From contig JADJWY010000026.1 of assembly GCA_016716085.1 (NCBI GenBank), forward strand, positions 434,001 through 498,000: 64,000 nt of DNA. The letters run 5' to 3'. Source of the DNA: Hahellaceae bacterium (GTDB taxonomy: Bacteria > Pseudomonadota > Gammaproteobacteria > Pseudomonadales > Oleiphilaceae). Shown piece after piece: positions 56,675 through 64,000 of this stretch. The notes under the pieces were generated by a model that was given only the letters and a program-made list of their open reading frames with translations, did no database searches and had not been told where the DNA came from. Position 1 is the stretch's first letter, and the number at the start of each line of letters is the position of its first letter. A program made the translations under genes and the position numbers.

Positions 56675-57307
56675 ATGTCTGATTTATTTACTCTGTCTGC
56701 TACCCGTCGCGATGTGAAGGGGAAAGGTGCGAGCCGCCGCCTGCGTCGTGAAGAAGGCACCGTGCCCGCTATCGTATACGGTGGCAAGGCTCAGCCTGCA
56801 ATGATCTCACTGTCTCACAAAGACCTGAGCCACTCATTGGAAAACGAAGCATTTTACTCACACATTCTGACCCTCGACATCGAAGGCCAGAAAGAGTCCG
56901 TGATCCTGAAAGACCTTCAGCGTCACCCCTACAAGCCCAGAATCATGCACGCTGACTTTCTGCGCGTTCAGAAAGACCAGAAGTTGCACGTACACGTTCC
57001 CCTGCACTTCATCAACGAAGACAAGTGCGTCGGTGTCCGCCTGGGCGGTGGTGTCATTTCTCACCAGCAAATCGAAGTTGAAGTTGTGTGCTTGCCTGCA
57101 AATCTGCCTGAATACATCGAAGTTGACATGGCAGACGTTGAAGTTGAGACCATCATTCACCTGAGCGATCTCAAACTTCCTGCGGGAATTGAACTGGCTG
57201 AACTGCTGAAAGGCGCCAGCCATGACCTGCCCGTCGTCGCCATTCACAAGCCACGCGGAAGCAAGGCTGATGAGGAAGAAGGCTCTGAAGCAGGCGAAGG
57301 CGCCTAA
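56675..57307 (+). CDS. rplY: 50S ribosomal protein L25, CTC form
   Basis: 210 aa: the L25 5S-rRNA-binding domain (about 1-95; LRREEGTVPAIVYGGKAQP, YSHILTLDIEGQKESVILKDLQRHP) with the C-terminal TL5/CTC extension (about 96-190) and an acidic tail rich in Glu and Gly. AAAGGA before the ATG. The prs-rplY-pth-ychF order is conserved. Confidence 0.97.
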   Translation: MSDLFTLSATRRDVKGKGASRRLRREEGTVPAIVYGGKAQPAMISLSHKDLSHSLENEAFYSHILTLDIEGQKESVILKDLQRHPYKPRIMHADFLRVQKDQKLHVHVPLHFINEDKCVGVRLGGGVISHQQIEVEVVCLPANLPEYIEVDMADVEVETIIHLSDLKLPAGIELAELLKGASHDLPVVAIHKPRGSKADEEEGSEAGEGA

Positions 57308-57336
57308 TCAGCCTCTGTTGACGACAGCACTTTCGC

Positions 57337-57924
57337 ATGAGTCAGATTCAGGCAATTGTAGGGCTGGGCAATCCCGGCCCTGACTATGCACTGACCCGTC
57401 ACAATGCGGGAGCGCTTTGGGTTGCTCATCTGGCGGCCCGTCACGGTCAATCGCTAAAGCCTGAGAAAAAATTTCAAGGGCTTTACAGTCGAATTCAGGT
57501 ACAGGGTAACGATTTACACCTCCTCTTCCCTGGCACCTACATGAATCGCAGCGGTCAGTCCGTTCTGGCTCTGTCGCAGTTTTTCAAGATACCTCTCAAC
57601 AGCATCCTGGTTGCCCACGATGAACTGGATCTGGAGACCGGATTCATCCGCCTGAAAAAGGATGGTGGACACGGTGGGCATAATGGCCTGAGAGACATCA
57701 TCAAAAGCTTTGGCAACGCCTCCGATTTCCCCCGCCTCCGTATCGGTATCAGCCATCCCGGTCATAAAGATCGCGTGCATGGGCATGTTCTTGGGCGATT
57801 GAGTGATCCCGAGCAAAGCAAGCTTAGCGATCTGTTTTCTCTACTCGACACCGAACTCGATACCATCGTTTCTGGAAAATGGGACGGCGCCATGAACCGC
57901 CTCCACAGTTACAAGCCTACCTGA
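57337..57924 (+). CDS. pth: Peptidyl-tRNA hydrolase
   Basis: 195 aa enzyme recycling peptidyl-tRNA. Active-site His in LTRHNAGALWV (about 24) and segments YMNRSGQS, VAHDELDLETGFIRLKKDGGHGGHNGLRDI, with RLRIGISHPG. Follows rplY by 29 bases. Confidence 0.97.
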   Translation: MSQIQAIVGLGNPGPDYALTRHNAGALWVAHLAARHGQSLKPEKKFQGLYSRIQVQGNDLHLLFPGTYMNRSGQSVLALSQFFKIPLNSILVAHDELDLETGFIRLKKDGGHGGHNGLRDIIKSFGNASDFPRLRIGISHPGHKDRVHGHVLGRLSDPEQSKLSDLFSLLDTELDTIVSGKWDGAMNRLHSYKPT

Positions 57925-57936
57925 CAGGATTACATT

Positions 57937-59028
57937 ATGGGATTCAATTGCGGCATTGTCGGACTGCCTAATGTCGGCAAATCAACGCTGTTCAACGCGC
58001 TCACACAAGCAGGCATCGAAGCCCAGAACTTTCCGTTCTGCACAATTGAGCCCAATTCCGGCGTCGTCCCGATGCCAGACCCCCGACTGACGAAACTGGC
58101 TAGCATCGTAAAGCCTGAGCGTGTCATCCCAACCACCATGGAGTTTGTCGATATTGCAGGCCTGGTTGCAGGTGCATCCAAAGGCGAAGGCTTGGGTAAC
58201 CAGTTTCTCGCCAACATCCGTCAAACGGATGCGATCGCGCACGTCGTTCGCTGCTTTGCTGACGAAAACGTCATTCATGTCGCCAATAAGATCGACCCGG
58301 CCGCCGATATCGAGGTTATTAATACAGAATTAGCCCTGGCTGACCTCGACACCGCTGACAAGGCCCTGAAACGTCTGGGGCGCGCCGCCAAAGGCGGCGA
58401 CAAGGAAGCCAAGCTGCAAGTCGACATCATCGAACGCATCATTCCCCTGCTGAACGAAGCCAAACCGGTTCGCGCTGCCGGCCTGAGCGCCGAGGAACTG
58501 CTGGCTATTCGGGAGTTGTGCCTACTCACCGTCAAACCGACCATGTATATCGCTAACGTCGCGGAAGATGGCTTCGAAAATAATCCTTATCTCGATATCG
58601 TGAGGGAGATTGCTCGCCAGGAAAATGCCGTGGTGGTGCCGATTTGCAACAAGCTGGAATCCGAAATTGCGGAGCTGGAAGAAAGCGAGAAAGCGGAGTT
58701 CCTGGCCGACCTTGGTATGGAAGAACCCGGCCTTGACCGCGTCATTCGCGCAGGATACAGCCTGCTGGGCCTACAAACCTATTTCACGGCAGGGGTGAAG
58801 GAAGTGAGAGCCTGGACCGTCAAAGTGGGGGCAACCGCACCACAGGCAGCCGGTGTGATCCATTCAGATTTCGAGCGCGGTTTTATCCGGGCTGAAGTGG
58901 TCGCCTATGATGACTTCGTTAAGTTCAATGGTGAGGCGGGCGCCAAGGAAGCCGGAAAATGGCGACTGGAAGGCAAGGACTACATCGTAAAAGACGGGGA
59001 TGTCGTGCATTTCCGTTTTAATGTTTAA
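57937..59028 (+). CDS. ychF: Ribosome-associated ATPase YchF
   Basis: 363 aa OBG-family protein that hydrolyses ATP and binds ribosomes. P-loop [14 protein letters not shown] (about 8-21), [20 protein letters not shown], a coiled-coil insertion (about 130-200) and a C-terminal TGS domain (about 280-363) ending [16 protein letters not shown]. Twelve bases after pth. Confidence 0.97.
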   Translation: MGFNCGIVGLPNVGKSTLFNALTQAGIEAQNFPFCTIEPNSGVVPMPDPRLTKLASIVKPERVIPTTMEFVDIAGLVAGASKGEGLGNQFLANIRQTDAIAHVVRCFADENVIHVANKIDPAADIEVINTELALADLDTADKALKRLGRAAKGGDKEAKLQVDIIERIIPLLNEAKPVRAAGLSAEELLAIRELCLLTVKPTMYIANVAEDGFENNPYLDIVREIARQENAVVVPICNKLESEIAELEESEKAEFLADLGMEEPGLDRVIRAGYSLLGLQTYFTAGVKEVRAWTVKVGATAPQAAGVIHSDFERGFIRAEVVAYDDFVKFNGEAGAKEAGKWRLEGKDYIVKDGDVVHFRFNV

Positions 59029-59044
59029 AGCCTGCAGCAAAGGC

Positions 59045-59073
59045 TTGACAAAGGGGGCAAAAATCTAGAGAAT
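59045..59073 (+). promoter_or_regulatory. Promoter of tRNA-Met
   Basis: Consensus TTGACA (59045-59050), 17-base spacer, GAGAAT (59068-59073), then a GC-rich discriminator (TTGCGCC) typical of stringently controlled stable-RNA promoters. Start would be about 10 bases before the tRNA. Confidence 0.72.
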
Positions 59074-59090
59074 TTGCGCCTCCTCGCGGT

Positions 59091-59167
59091 GGCAAGGTAG
59101 CTCAGATGGTTAGAGCACAGCACTCATAATGCTGGGGTCCCCGGTTCGATTCCGGGCCTTGCTACCA
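59091..59167 (+). tRNA. tRNA-Met, elongator (anticodon CAT)
   Basis: 77 bases with encoded CCA. Anticodon stem CAGCA/TGCTG with loop CTCATAA gives CAT; the body (GTAGCTCAGATGGTTAGAGCA) matches elongator Met more than initiator, and more than the CAT tRNA-Ile2. Acceptor GGCAAGG/CCTTGCT has a G-U at the first pair. The element-like region begins right after it. Confidence 0.94.
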
Positions 59168-59213
59168 ATCTTTTCAATGACTTAGGTCATTTTTCGCAAC
59201 ACCCCAAAATACG

Positions 59214-59233
59214 CTGTCTAACCTCTGTCTAAC
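59214..59233 (+). repeat. Direct repeat CTGTCTAAC x2 next to tRNA-Met
   Basis: Two exact copies of CTGTCTAAC at 59214-59222 and 59225-59233, one helical turn (11 bases) apart, 47 bases after the tRNA. Such paired repeats resemble integrase arm-type binding sites beside a tRNA attachment site. No integrase gene is visible and the matching attachment copy is not in the window. Confidence 0.4.
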
Positions 59234-59323
59234 TTTAGTTCAGCAGTCCGACTTGCCGTAACCCGACATTCAACTATATTTTTCCGTTCAATTATTCAAT
59301 GGAAAACTCTCAAGGTTATGAGC

Positions 59324-59518
59324 ATGAAAAAAATAATTATTCTGGCTTTCGTTCTATTCACTTCCGGTTGCGCCTCAAAAGCCGGGCCGTTTGTTACTGG
59401 CATCAGTAGTGACGGTAACGGCGCAATCATCGTAGAAAAGTGCATGGCCCGGTTTGATCCATGGATGGCCGTGGTGAACAACGACGATTGCACCACCTCA
59501 ACGATCAGGCTGAAGTAG
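59324..59518 (+). CDS. Small putative lipoprotein of the mobile element
   Basis: 64 aa from the ATG at 59324 (AAGG eight bases upstream; another ATG at 59318 is too close to it). MKKIIILAFVLFTSGC is a signal peptide ending in a lipobox with Cys 16; the mature part is about 49 residues with two further Cys. It is the only rightward gene of the element. No family recognised; comparable small lipoproteins occur on phages (spanin subunits) and conjugative elements. Confidence 0.6.
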   Translation: MKKIIILAFVLFTSGCASKAGPFVTGISSDGNGAIIVEKCMARFDPWMAVVNNDDCTTSTIRLK

Positions 59519-59944
59519 AAACCACACCCCCACAGACCGACCACCGGGCAGTGTTACGCAGTAACGGACGTTCGTTGTGTGGGGTAGTCGGTCTGTGGGG
59601 TAGTCGGTCTGTGGGGTAGTCGGTCTGTGTTACGCAGTAACGGGATGTCGGTAGTCGGTCTGCCGGGATGTCGGGATGTCGGGCTGTGTTACGCAGTAAC
59701 GGTCTGTCGGTCTGTGTTACGCAGTAACGGGATGTCGGTCTGTGTTACGCAGTAACGGGATGTCGGGTAGTCGGTCTGCCGGTCTGCCGTCAAAAGGGTC
59801 CTTCCCGGCAGAATCAGTAAGGGCGGGGGTACGCCGACGCGAACAAAGAAAATTTTTCGTTATTTTTCAGAAGGGTACGTCTATTTCTGGAAAATCAGTC
59901 GGGCAGACCGGCAGACGACTACCGGGCTACCCAAATGCAGGGGA
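59519..59944. repeat. Gene-free tract of modular GC-rich repeats with inverted flanks
   Basis: About 425 bases with no credible gene. Three exact tandem copies of GGGGTAGTCGGTCTGT (59581-59628); five copies of GTTACGCAGTAAC, a small hairpin with GTTAC/GTAAC arms, at 59553, 59629, 59688, 59716 and 59744, the last three 28 bases apart; seven copies of GTCGGTCTG. Left and right of the array lie reverse-complement copies of the modules: 59528-59545 matches the complement of 59583-59600 at 17 of 18, and 59902-59923 that of 59766-59788 with one base missing. Between 59790 and 59900 there is an AT-rich stretch. Function unknown; replication, incompatibility or packaging site are candidates. Confidence 0.85.
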
Positions 59945-61153
59945 TCAGACTGCCCCACACTTGATTGTGTTGGCTTCCCGGTATGCCTTTGTGGGGGCCA
60001 CTATACCGGCAGTGGGGTAAGCCTCTACATCATTCCAGTAGTCGGGTATGCCAACACCGAAAGGGGGGCAACCGCTCCAATCAAGCGCAAGCTCCCCAGC
60101 TTGGCTTAATGACCTTGACCAGAAGTCGGTATCGGCGTCCAGTTGATCACCGATGGCCGCGAGACTCCCACGGTCAAACGACGTCTCATGCTTGAAGCCG
60201 TGCTGGGTGTCGTGGGCAAGTAGAACGTCGGCAATCGCGGGAGCCAACTGACGCAAAGCACCGTGAACCAATCTCAGCTTTCTGGCGGCCCATGGTCTCA
60301 TATCATGGCCCAGACCGAATTCTTCGATGATGTCTGATCTCAGCTTTTGAAGCCTGCCAACTGGCGACGTTCTATAGACCTCCAACGCCTCACGCCTTTC
60401 CTGAGATTCCCGATTGCGGGCGGCTATTCGGGCAGTTTCAGCGGCCTCTTGATCCAGCCGGGCCTGTACTGCGCGACGGGCCTCAACGAATTGGTTTAGG
60501 AATTCCGTAGGGGGCACGAGGTCGGCCGGGATGTCGGACAGTCCACAAGCCTCAGCAACCATGCTGGCGGCTTTCAGGGTCGCCACCGTGAGCACTCCGC
60601 CCGGCAGATCGTTGGGGGCTGGCTGCCATGCGGTCTCATGGGTAACGCAAACCCCGCCCAGCATGACGGCGGGGTGTCGCATTGGGGGGCAACCACCTTT
60701 GTCCACCAGCTCGGCTAACCACTCCGAAAGGGGCAACCGATCAACCCGACTACCGGCAGCCTCGACCGATTGAATAAGGGTAGTCTCGCTTGCGGTGTAT
60801 CGGGCCACCGCATCGTGAAGCCGGGCTGTGGGCGCTTTCATAACGGCGTCCAATGCCTTTAATGCGGCTCGAAGGTCGTTCCCGATGTCTACCAGATGCT
60901 TCACGCCGTCGGCCCTGCGTTTGTCTTCTTGAGCTTGCCGGGCTACCTCAGCCGCCATCTCGACCGCACGACCTTGAGCTGCCAGCAATGCCTGCCGCTT
61001 CTGATTAAGCCGTGCGGTGAGTTCCAGTGATTTCTCCAGCTCTGAGTCTGTGGCCTGCCCGGTTGCCAATCTGTCGATCAATTCGGCATGGGCGGCGGCG
61101 GCCTTTTCAATTTCGCCATCACAGGTAGCTATTTTTTGTGCAATGTCTTTCAT
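59945..61153 (-). CDS. Coiled-coil protein of the mobile element, unknown function
   Basis: About 402 aa; ATG at 61153 with GGAG six bases upstream. The first about 110 residues are Ala/Glu/Gln/Lys/Arg-rich with heptad character (MKDIAQKIATCDGEIEKAAAAHAELIDRLATG), and a second charged helical stretch lies at about 225-260. Between them a region with HPAVMLGGVC looks globular. No catalytic motif recognised. It is followed by the repeat tract and preceded by the candidate origin, so it may be a replication or structural accessory of the element. Confidence 0.75.
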   Translation of the reverse strand: MKDIAQKIATCDGEIEKAAAAHAELIDRLATGQATDSELEKSLELTARLNQKRQALLAAQGRAVEMAAEVARQAQEDKRRADGVKHLVDIGNDLRAALKALDAVMKAPTARLHDAVARYTASETTLIQSVEAAGSRVDRLPLSEWLAELVDKGGCPPMRHPAVMLGGVCVTHETAWQPAPNDLPGGVLTVATLKAASMVAEACGLSDIPADLVPPTEFLNQFVEARRAVQARLDQEAAETARIAARNRESQERREALEVYRTSPVGRLQKLRSDIIEEFGLGHDMRPWAARKLRLVHGALRQLAPAIADVLLAHDTQHGFKHETSFDRGSLAAIGDQLDADTDFWSRSLSQAGELALDWSGCPPFGVGIPDYWNDVEAYPTAGIVAPTKAYREANTIKCGAV

Positions 61154-61242
61154 AGGGTTCTCCAATTAGTCACATAAAAGAACGTCCGTCGGGCGCTCTG
61201 CGATAAAACCAAGCTTGGGTGTGTGGTAAAGGCGATAGCGGG

Positions 61243-61407
61243 ATGACGGATCATGACGGATATGACGCATTTTCCTATTGTTGATATATTTCTACTTACA
61301 GCCTTAATTACCCCTTTCTTCTTTACTGAATAGAAAGAGGGAGACTGTGAGTACAAATACAATGGAACAACCCGTCATATGTGTCATGATCCGTCATGAT
61401 CCGTCAT
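61243..61407. other. Candidate replication origin with inverted iterons
   Basis: Seven copies of a core ATGAC(GGAT): three on the plus strand (61243-61251, 61253-61261, degenerate 61262-61268) and four on the minus strand (61372-61378, 61383-61387 partial, 61389-61397, 61399-61407), facing each other around about 100 AT-rich bases. The last overlaps the helicase stop codon. P4-type primase-helicases bind short iterons at their origin, so an origin is inferred from arrangement and neighbour. Confidence 0.6.
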
Positions 61408-62843
61408 TGGAATTGAGCCTCCTCCTCAGTAGGCCGCAACCCGACCACCAGTCTTTGTTTTTCAGTTCGACGAGTATCAAAGCCCAGAACCTTCAGCCGG
61501 GTGATGAATGCTTTCTGACTTACTGAACGGGCTACGCCCGCTTTTGAAGCCCAATGTGTGTAACGTTGGTAAAGTTCACCGCTACCAACAGAGACACCCA
61601 GCTTGGTTTCACAGGAGTCTTCCACGAATTGCGCCACCTGATCTGCTTCGAGACGCCACACCCGACCGGCTTCAACACTACTGGCGGGTTTGGTGAACCC
61701 ATCACGTAACGCCCGCGCATAGGCATCCAGAGCAAGGTTTAATATGCCCGGTAGTTCGGTCACGAGTTCTTCCCGCAATCTGGGATTACAATTGCCAAGT
61801 TGTGGTTTGAATTGGTTGTTGAACTCAATAACCAGCGCCCTTCGGAACAACCCGTCTGAAAAGTCACGGACGTGGGGCATGTGATTGGTTGCTATCCATT
61901 GCGTGGCATAGGGTCTCAATGTGAACGGCTGACCGTATTTCCGGGAGACTTGAACGGGCTCACCCGAAACAATGCTTTTCAATGCTGCGTCATCGACTAC
62001 TTCGCCCACCTTCATTTCAGTAACGATATTTGCGAGTTTTCCCTGAAGTTCAGCGCGGTAAAATGGCTGTCCGAGTTGCGCCGGTTGAACGCCGCTCACG
62101 TTGACTGCCCCAAGCATGGCTTCCACAATCGACAGCAAAACCGACTTCCCGTTTGCCCCTTTACCAACCAGCAAAATGAAGGTTTCATGGCGACAATGGG
62201 CAACAAGGCTGTACCCCATAATCTCAAGCACCGCCGTCGCTTTTTCCGTAGCATCGGGGTCGCCTTTGAAAATTGAGTCCAGAAACCGAGTAAACCCCGG
62301 CGCAGTCGCTTTATGATTGTGCGCTACCGGGATCTGGGATGTGCGGTAGTTTTCCTGTCGGTGGGGTTTTAACTGCCACGCATCGTTGATCAGGACTAGC
62401 TCACCGTTTAGGCAGTTGACCGACTCCAGTGGCCCGACGTTGAACCTGTGTTCCTGCCGGTATATCTCGTTCAATAGCAGATCCGAAACAGAGTCAACTA
62501 CAGACTTCCGAATGGGGCCTACCTCCTCGCCCATGCCAGCAATTTTCTTCTGGACCACTTTGCGTAGTGCCGTGCGATCCATTCGACACCACTGCCCCTT
62601 CTCAGGTTGCCAGAGGTAGACGCCCTCTGGAGTATTGAGAATGTTTTCTGGGCCAATCGAGCCGATCAGCCTCACTGCGATAGACAGATGATCACCACGG
62701 ACCAGCTTGGTTGATTTCAATACCCGCAAGTTGTGTTCGCTGTAGGTGATACCTTCAGGCGTTAGAAATACACTACCCAAGCCCTTGAGGGCACGGTTAC
62801 GCATTTCGGGTGTAATAGCGGGGACTCTCGATTCAGAGTTCAT
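61404..62843 (-). CDS. P4/D5-type SF3 helicase (phage or plasmid replication)
   Basis: 479 aa. N-terminal D5_N-like region, then a superfamily 3 ATPase core: Walker A LLVGKGANGKSVLLS (about 215), KLANIVTEM as the B region, and motif C ATQWIATNHMPHVRDFSDGLFRRALVIEF with the arginine finger. A winged-helix-like C-terminus follows (KAFITRLKVLGFDTRR). Related proteins open phage-satellite and plasmid origins. The ATG has GGAGG six bases before and overlaps the upstream ORF. In P4 this domain is fused to primase; here primase parts are separate ORFs. Confidence 0.9.
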   Translation of the reverse strand: MNSESRVPAITPEMRNRALKGLGSVFLTPEGITYSEHNLRVLKSTKLVRGDHLSIAVRLIGSIGPENILNTPEGVYLWQPEKGQWCRMDRTALRKVVQKKIAGMGEEVGPIRKSVVDSVSDLLLNEIYRQEHRFNVGPLESVNCLNGELVLINDAWQLKPHRQENYRTSQIPVAHNHKATAPGFTRFLDSIFKGDPDATEKATAVLEIMGYSLVAHCRHETFILLVGKGANGKSVLLSIVEAMLGAVNVSGVQPAQLGQPFYRAELQGKLANIVTEMKVGEVVDDAALKSIVSGEPVQVSRKYGQPFTLRPYATQWIATNHMPHVRDFSDGLFRRALVIEFNNQFKPQLGNCNPRLREELVTELPGILNLALDAYARALRDGFTKPASSVEAGRVWRLEADQVAQFVEDSCETKLGVSVGSGELYQRYTHWASKAGVARSVSQKAFITRLKVLGFDTRRTEKQRLVVGLRPTEEEAQFQ

Positions 62844-63066
62844 TGAAGCCTCCGAATTCGTAGAATGACCGCCAGTCGAATAGGTCGTGAGTAAAGCCGT
62901 CCGCCAGCGGGTCCGTCTCCCGCGAATGGTGCGAATAGCTCACCAACTTACCGTCGCGGTAAAACAGCCGAATACCGGCAATCCCGCTTGTAGACTTCGG
63001 GTGTAGATACGCTCCGTTTGGGCACAGTTCAAAACCTAGGTTTTCAATGTACTCTTCGAGGGTCAT
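62833..63066 (-). CDS. Primase C-terminal-like fragment
   Basis: 77 aa with MTLEEYIENLGFEL, HPKSTSGIAGIRLFYRDGKLVSYSHHS and DPLADGFTHDLFDW. The SHH...DPLADG...HDxFD pattern is a segment found within phage P4-family primases just before the helicase domain. It is in the same frame as the N-terminal primase ORF (63181-63870) but separated from it by stops. Either a small separate subunit or the remains of a formerly continuous primase-helicase. Its ATG directly abuts GAGG, an unusual spacing. Confidence 0.65.
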   Translation of the reverse strand: MTLEEYIENLGFELCPNGAYLHPKSTSGIAGIRLFYRDGKLVSYSHHSRETDPLADGFTHDLFDWRSFYEFGGFNEL

Positions 63067-63385
63067 CCTCGTTACATCGCGCTATATGTCTACTGAACCA
63101 TCGGGCAGTGGGGTAGCCCTTTGGGTTTGATCCTCCGCGCTTTAGTTCTTTTTCCCGGAGGTGCTCTGACCATGCTTCAGCTATAAACGGGCTGTCCGTA
63201 TCTGGTTGCGGATCAAACCACACCTGATCCGCCCCCTGTCTATAGCAACGCAGTGCCGAACCTTCATTGACGTAATAGGCATAGCCACCGGGCCCCCTTG
63301 CGGGCAGGAAGAATACCTGAGAAGGCTTGGGGGCCAGGTATCGCCACCAAGCATTTTTGCCAAACGGGTTTGCAGAGCGACCCAC
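63044..63385 (-). CDS. Primase middle segment in a shifted frame
   Basis: Open frame of 113 codons whose convincing part begins about 63330: KPSQVFFLPARGPGGYAYYVNEGSAL, a typical continuation of phage archaeo-eukaryotic-type primases after their N-terminal catalytic half. The preceding residues are a shadow of the N-terminal ORF. It is in the -1 frame relative to that ORF; the junction is a run of five C on the coding strand (63329-63333). Probably not an independent gene but the downstream half of a frameshifted primase. The last about 20 residues may again be out of frame. Confidence 0.6.
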   Translation of the reverse strand: MGRSANPFGKNAWWRYLAPKPSQVFFLPARGPGGYAYYVNEGSALRCYRQGADQVWFDPQPDTDSPFIAEAWSEHLREKELKRGGSNPKGYPTARWFSRHIARCNEDDPRRVH

Positions 63386-63870
63386 AACTCCAAATCAATC
63401 AGCTCGGCCAGCTCTATAACTACCCGGTAGCGGGGATTTTTGGGGGTATGGCGCAGCGTTGTATAAATTACGAAAGACTCGATACCCACAGTCTTGATAA
63501 TTTCTGCAATTTCGCTGGGATCTTTGAACGAACATTCGTCCAAGTCCACCCAAAGAACCGTCTGGCCGTTGTGTTCAATTACGGCCACCAGTGTCTTGCG
63601 GGCACTTCCCGATGCAGAGGCAACAGCCAAACCAAGCTTGGCTTCCTGTAAGTTCGTGGCGTGCGACGAATCGACGGGGTTTTTGACTTGTGCTACCAGT
63701 TCGGAAAAACCCAGTACACCGTCCCTTACCTCGATCATGGCAGACGAAAATCGAGACAAGCGATTAAGTGTACCGTTGTTCATTTTATCTACATGAGGTA
63801 CAGTAGGGGGTATCAAAATTCCTCTTTTGACCCCACGCCTTTCGGCGGTGGGGGTTTTCAATTCACTCAT
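63181..63870 (-). CDS. Primase N-terminal half, apparently frameshifted
   Basis: 229 aa as read; about the first 180 look like the catalytic half of a phage/satellite primase: TVLWVDLDECSFKDPSEIAE (D-x-D), YTTLRHTPKNPRYRVVIELAEL, LAKMLGGDTWP. After that the frame turns to unlikely sequence while the -1 frame continues the family pattern. A single lost C at 63329-63333 would explain it; a programmed shift is less likely because the tandem codons do not re-pair well. GAGGG precedes the ATG at 63870. Confidence 0.7.
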   Translation of the reverse strand: MSELKTPTAERRGVKRGILIPPTVPHVDKMNNGTLNRLSRFSSAMIEVRDGVLGFSELVAQVKNPVDSSHATNLQEAKLGLAVASASGSARKTLVAVIEHNGQTVLWVDLDECSFKDPSEIAEIIKTVGIESFVIYTTLRHTPKNPRYRVVIELAELIDLELWVALQTRLAKMLGGDTWPPSLLRYSSCPQGGPVAMPITSMKVRHCVAIDRGRIRCGLIRNQIRTARL

Positions 63871-63882
63871 GCCCGCGCCCTC

Positions 63883-64000
63883 TTATTCCGTTTCCCTTCG
63901 TGAGAGTGGATAGCAGCCCTCGCACAGCCGTACCTGATAGAGGATATCGACGTAACGGCGGCGGCCTATTCGTTGGCGAGACCGTCTAAATACGATCACA
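63883..64000 (-). CDS. Partial or tiny basic protein at window edge
   Basis: Open minus-strand frame of 38 codons reaching the right edge, ending TAA 12 bases before the primase ATG. Sequence is basic with a Cys pair (LCEGCYPLSRRE). A GTG at 63999 could be a start, but the gene more likely continues outside. Tight spacing to the primase gene suggests an operon. No family assigned. Confidence 0.4.
   Translation of the reverse strand, partial: VIVFRRSRQRIGRRRYVDILYQVRLCEGCYPLSRRETE

Noticed and set aside
59553..59756. Integron attC sites or CRISPR repeats
   Set aside because: GTTACGC does not fit the GTTRRRY core of attC, there are no cassettes, and the spacing is irregular with no unique spacers of constant length, so neither applies.
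59742..60020. 92-codon plus-strand ORF in the repeat tract
   Set aside because: It is generated by the GC-rich repeats and runs into the coiled-coil gene on the other strand; no start signal or recognisable sequence.
61150..61362. 70-codon minus-strand ORF across the iteron region
   Set aside because: No ribosome binding site, overlaps the iterons and the next gene's leader, and the composition looks random.
63326..63340. Programmed -1 frameshift at the C-run in the primase
   Set aside because: The zero-frame codons CCC CCA would have to re-pair with GCC CCC, which mismatches in the P site; no following structure was evident. A plain indel or read error is simpler.

Overview
This window looks like the chromosome of a marine-type gammaproteobacterium near the Pseudomonadales/Oceanospirillales. 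The basis is conserved gene order: rpoE-rseA-rseB-rseC-mucD-lepA, nadB-sdhE-ygfX-ygfZ, dsbC-hom-thrC-recJ-prfB-lysS, rpsP-rimM-trmD-rplS with ffh, minCDE, hemA-prfA-prmC-moeB, and lolB-ispE-tRNA(Gln)-prs-rplY-pth-ychF. I do not name a genus. About 59 kb is dense core genome; the last 4.8 kb is different and looks mobile.

1-9.4 kb: the envelope-stress operon runs leftward from a recognisable sigma-E promoter (4393-4420) through its anti-sigma factors and a periplasmic protease into lepA, which runs off the left edge. Divergently, nadB starts a tight run of genes with overlapping stops and starts (flavin enzyme, flavinylation factor SdhE, YgfX, YgfZ), followed by an HDOD protein and ung. 9.4-17.9 kb: a leftward block for translation (lysS, prfB with a programmed +1 frameshift), repair (recJ), threonine synthesis (thrC, hom) and disulfide isomerisation (dsbC), with a small lipoprotein gene inserted. 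18-21.5 kb: ribosome maturation operon and ffh.

21.6-31.4 kb: membrane proteins (YpjD/CcsA-like, CorC-like, Yip1), a DUF1631 protein, a TonB-like protein, grxD, then a class-III aminotransferase next to argF. That aminotransferase lacks the PLP-binding lysine. It and argF are each preceded, inside their leader, by a textbook intrinsic terminator hairpin. 31.4-46.4 kb: an RstA/RstB-like two-component pair, an OlsB-like acyltransferase, a large acetyl-CoA hydrolase/transferase, a PHA-synthase-like hydrolase, a glycosyltransferase plus PAP2 phosphatase, minCDE, a START protein, a CBS protein, a TetR regulator, a PIN-PhoH ATPase and a RimB-like protease. 46.5-59 kb: photolyase, moeB, prmC, prfA, hemA, then a TPR lipoprotein and the lolB-ychF series with tRNA-Gln.

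59.1-64 kb: directly after an elongator tRNA-Met the character changes to what appears to be a tRNA-associated mobile element (phage satellite or plasmid-like). Seen here: a small lipoprotein gene, a 400-bp gene-free tract of modular GC-rich repeats flanked by inverted copies of the same modules, a coiled-coil protein of unknown function, a candidate iteron origin (61243-61407), a P4/D5-type SF3 helicase, and a primase whose reading frame is broken. No integrase is visible; it may lie beyond the right edge. The repeat tract, the iteron region and the split primase-helicase are the least explained parts of the window.
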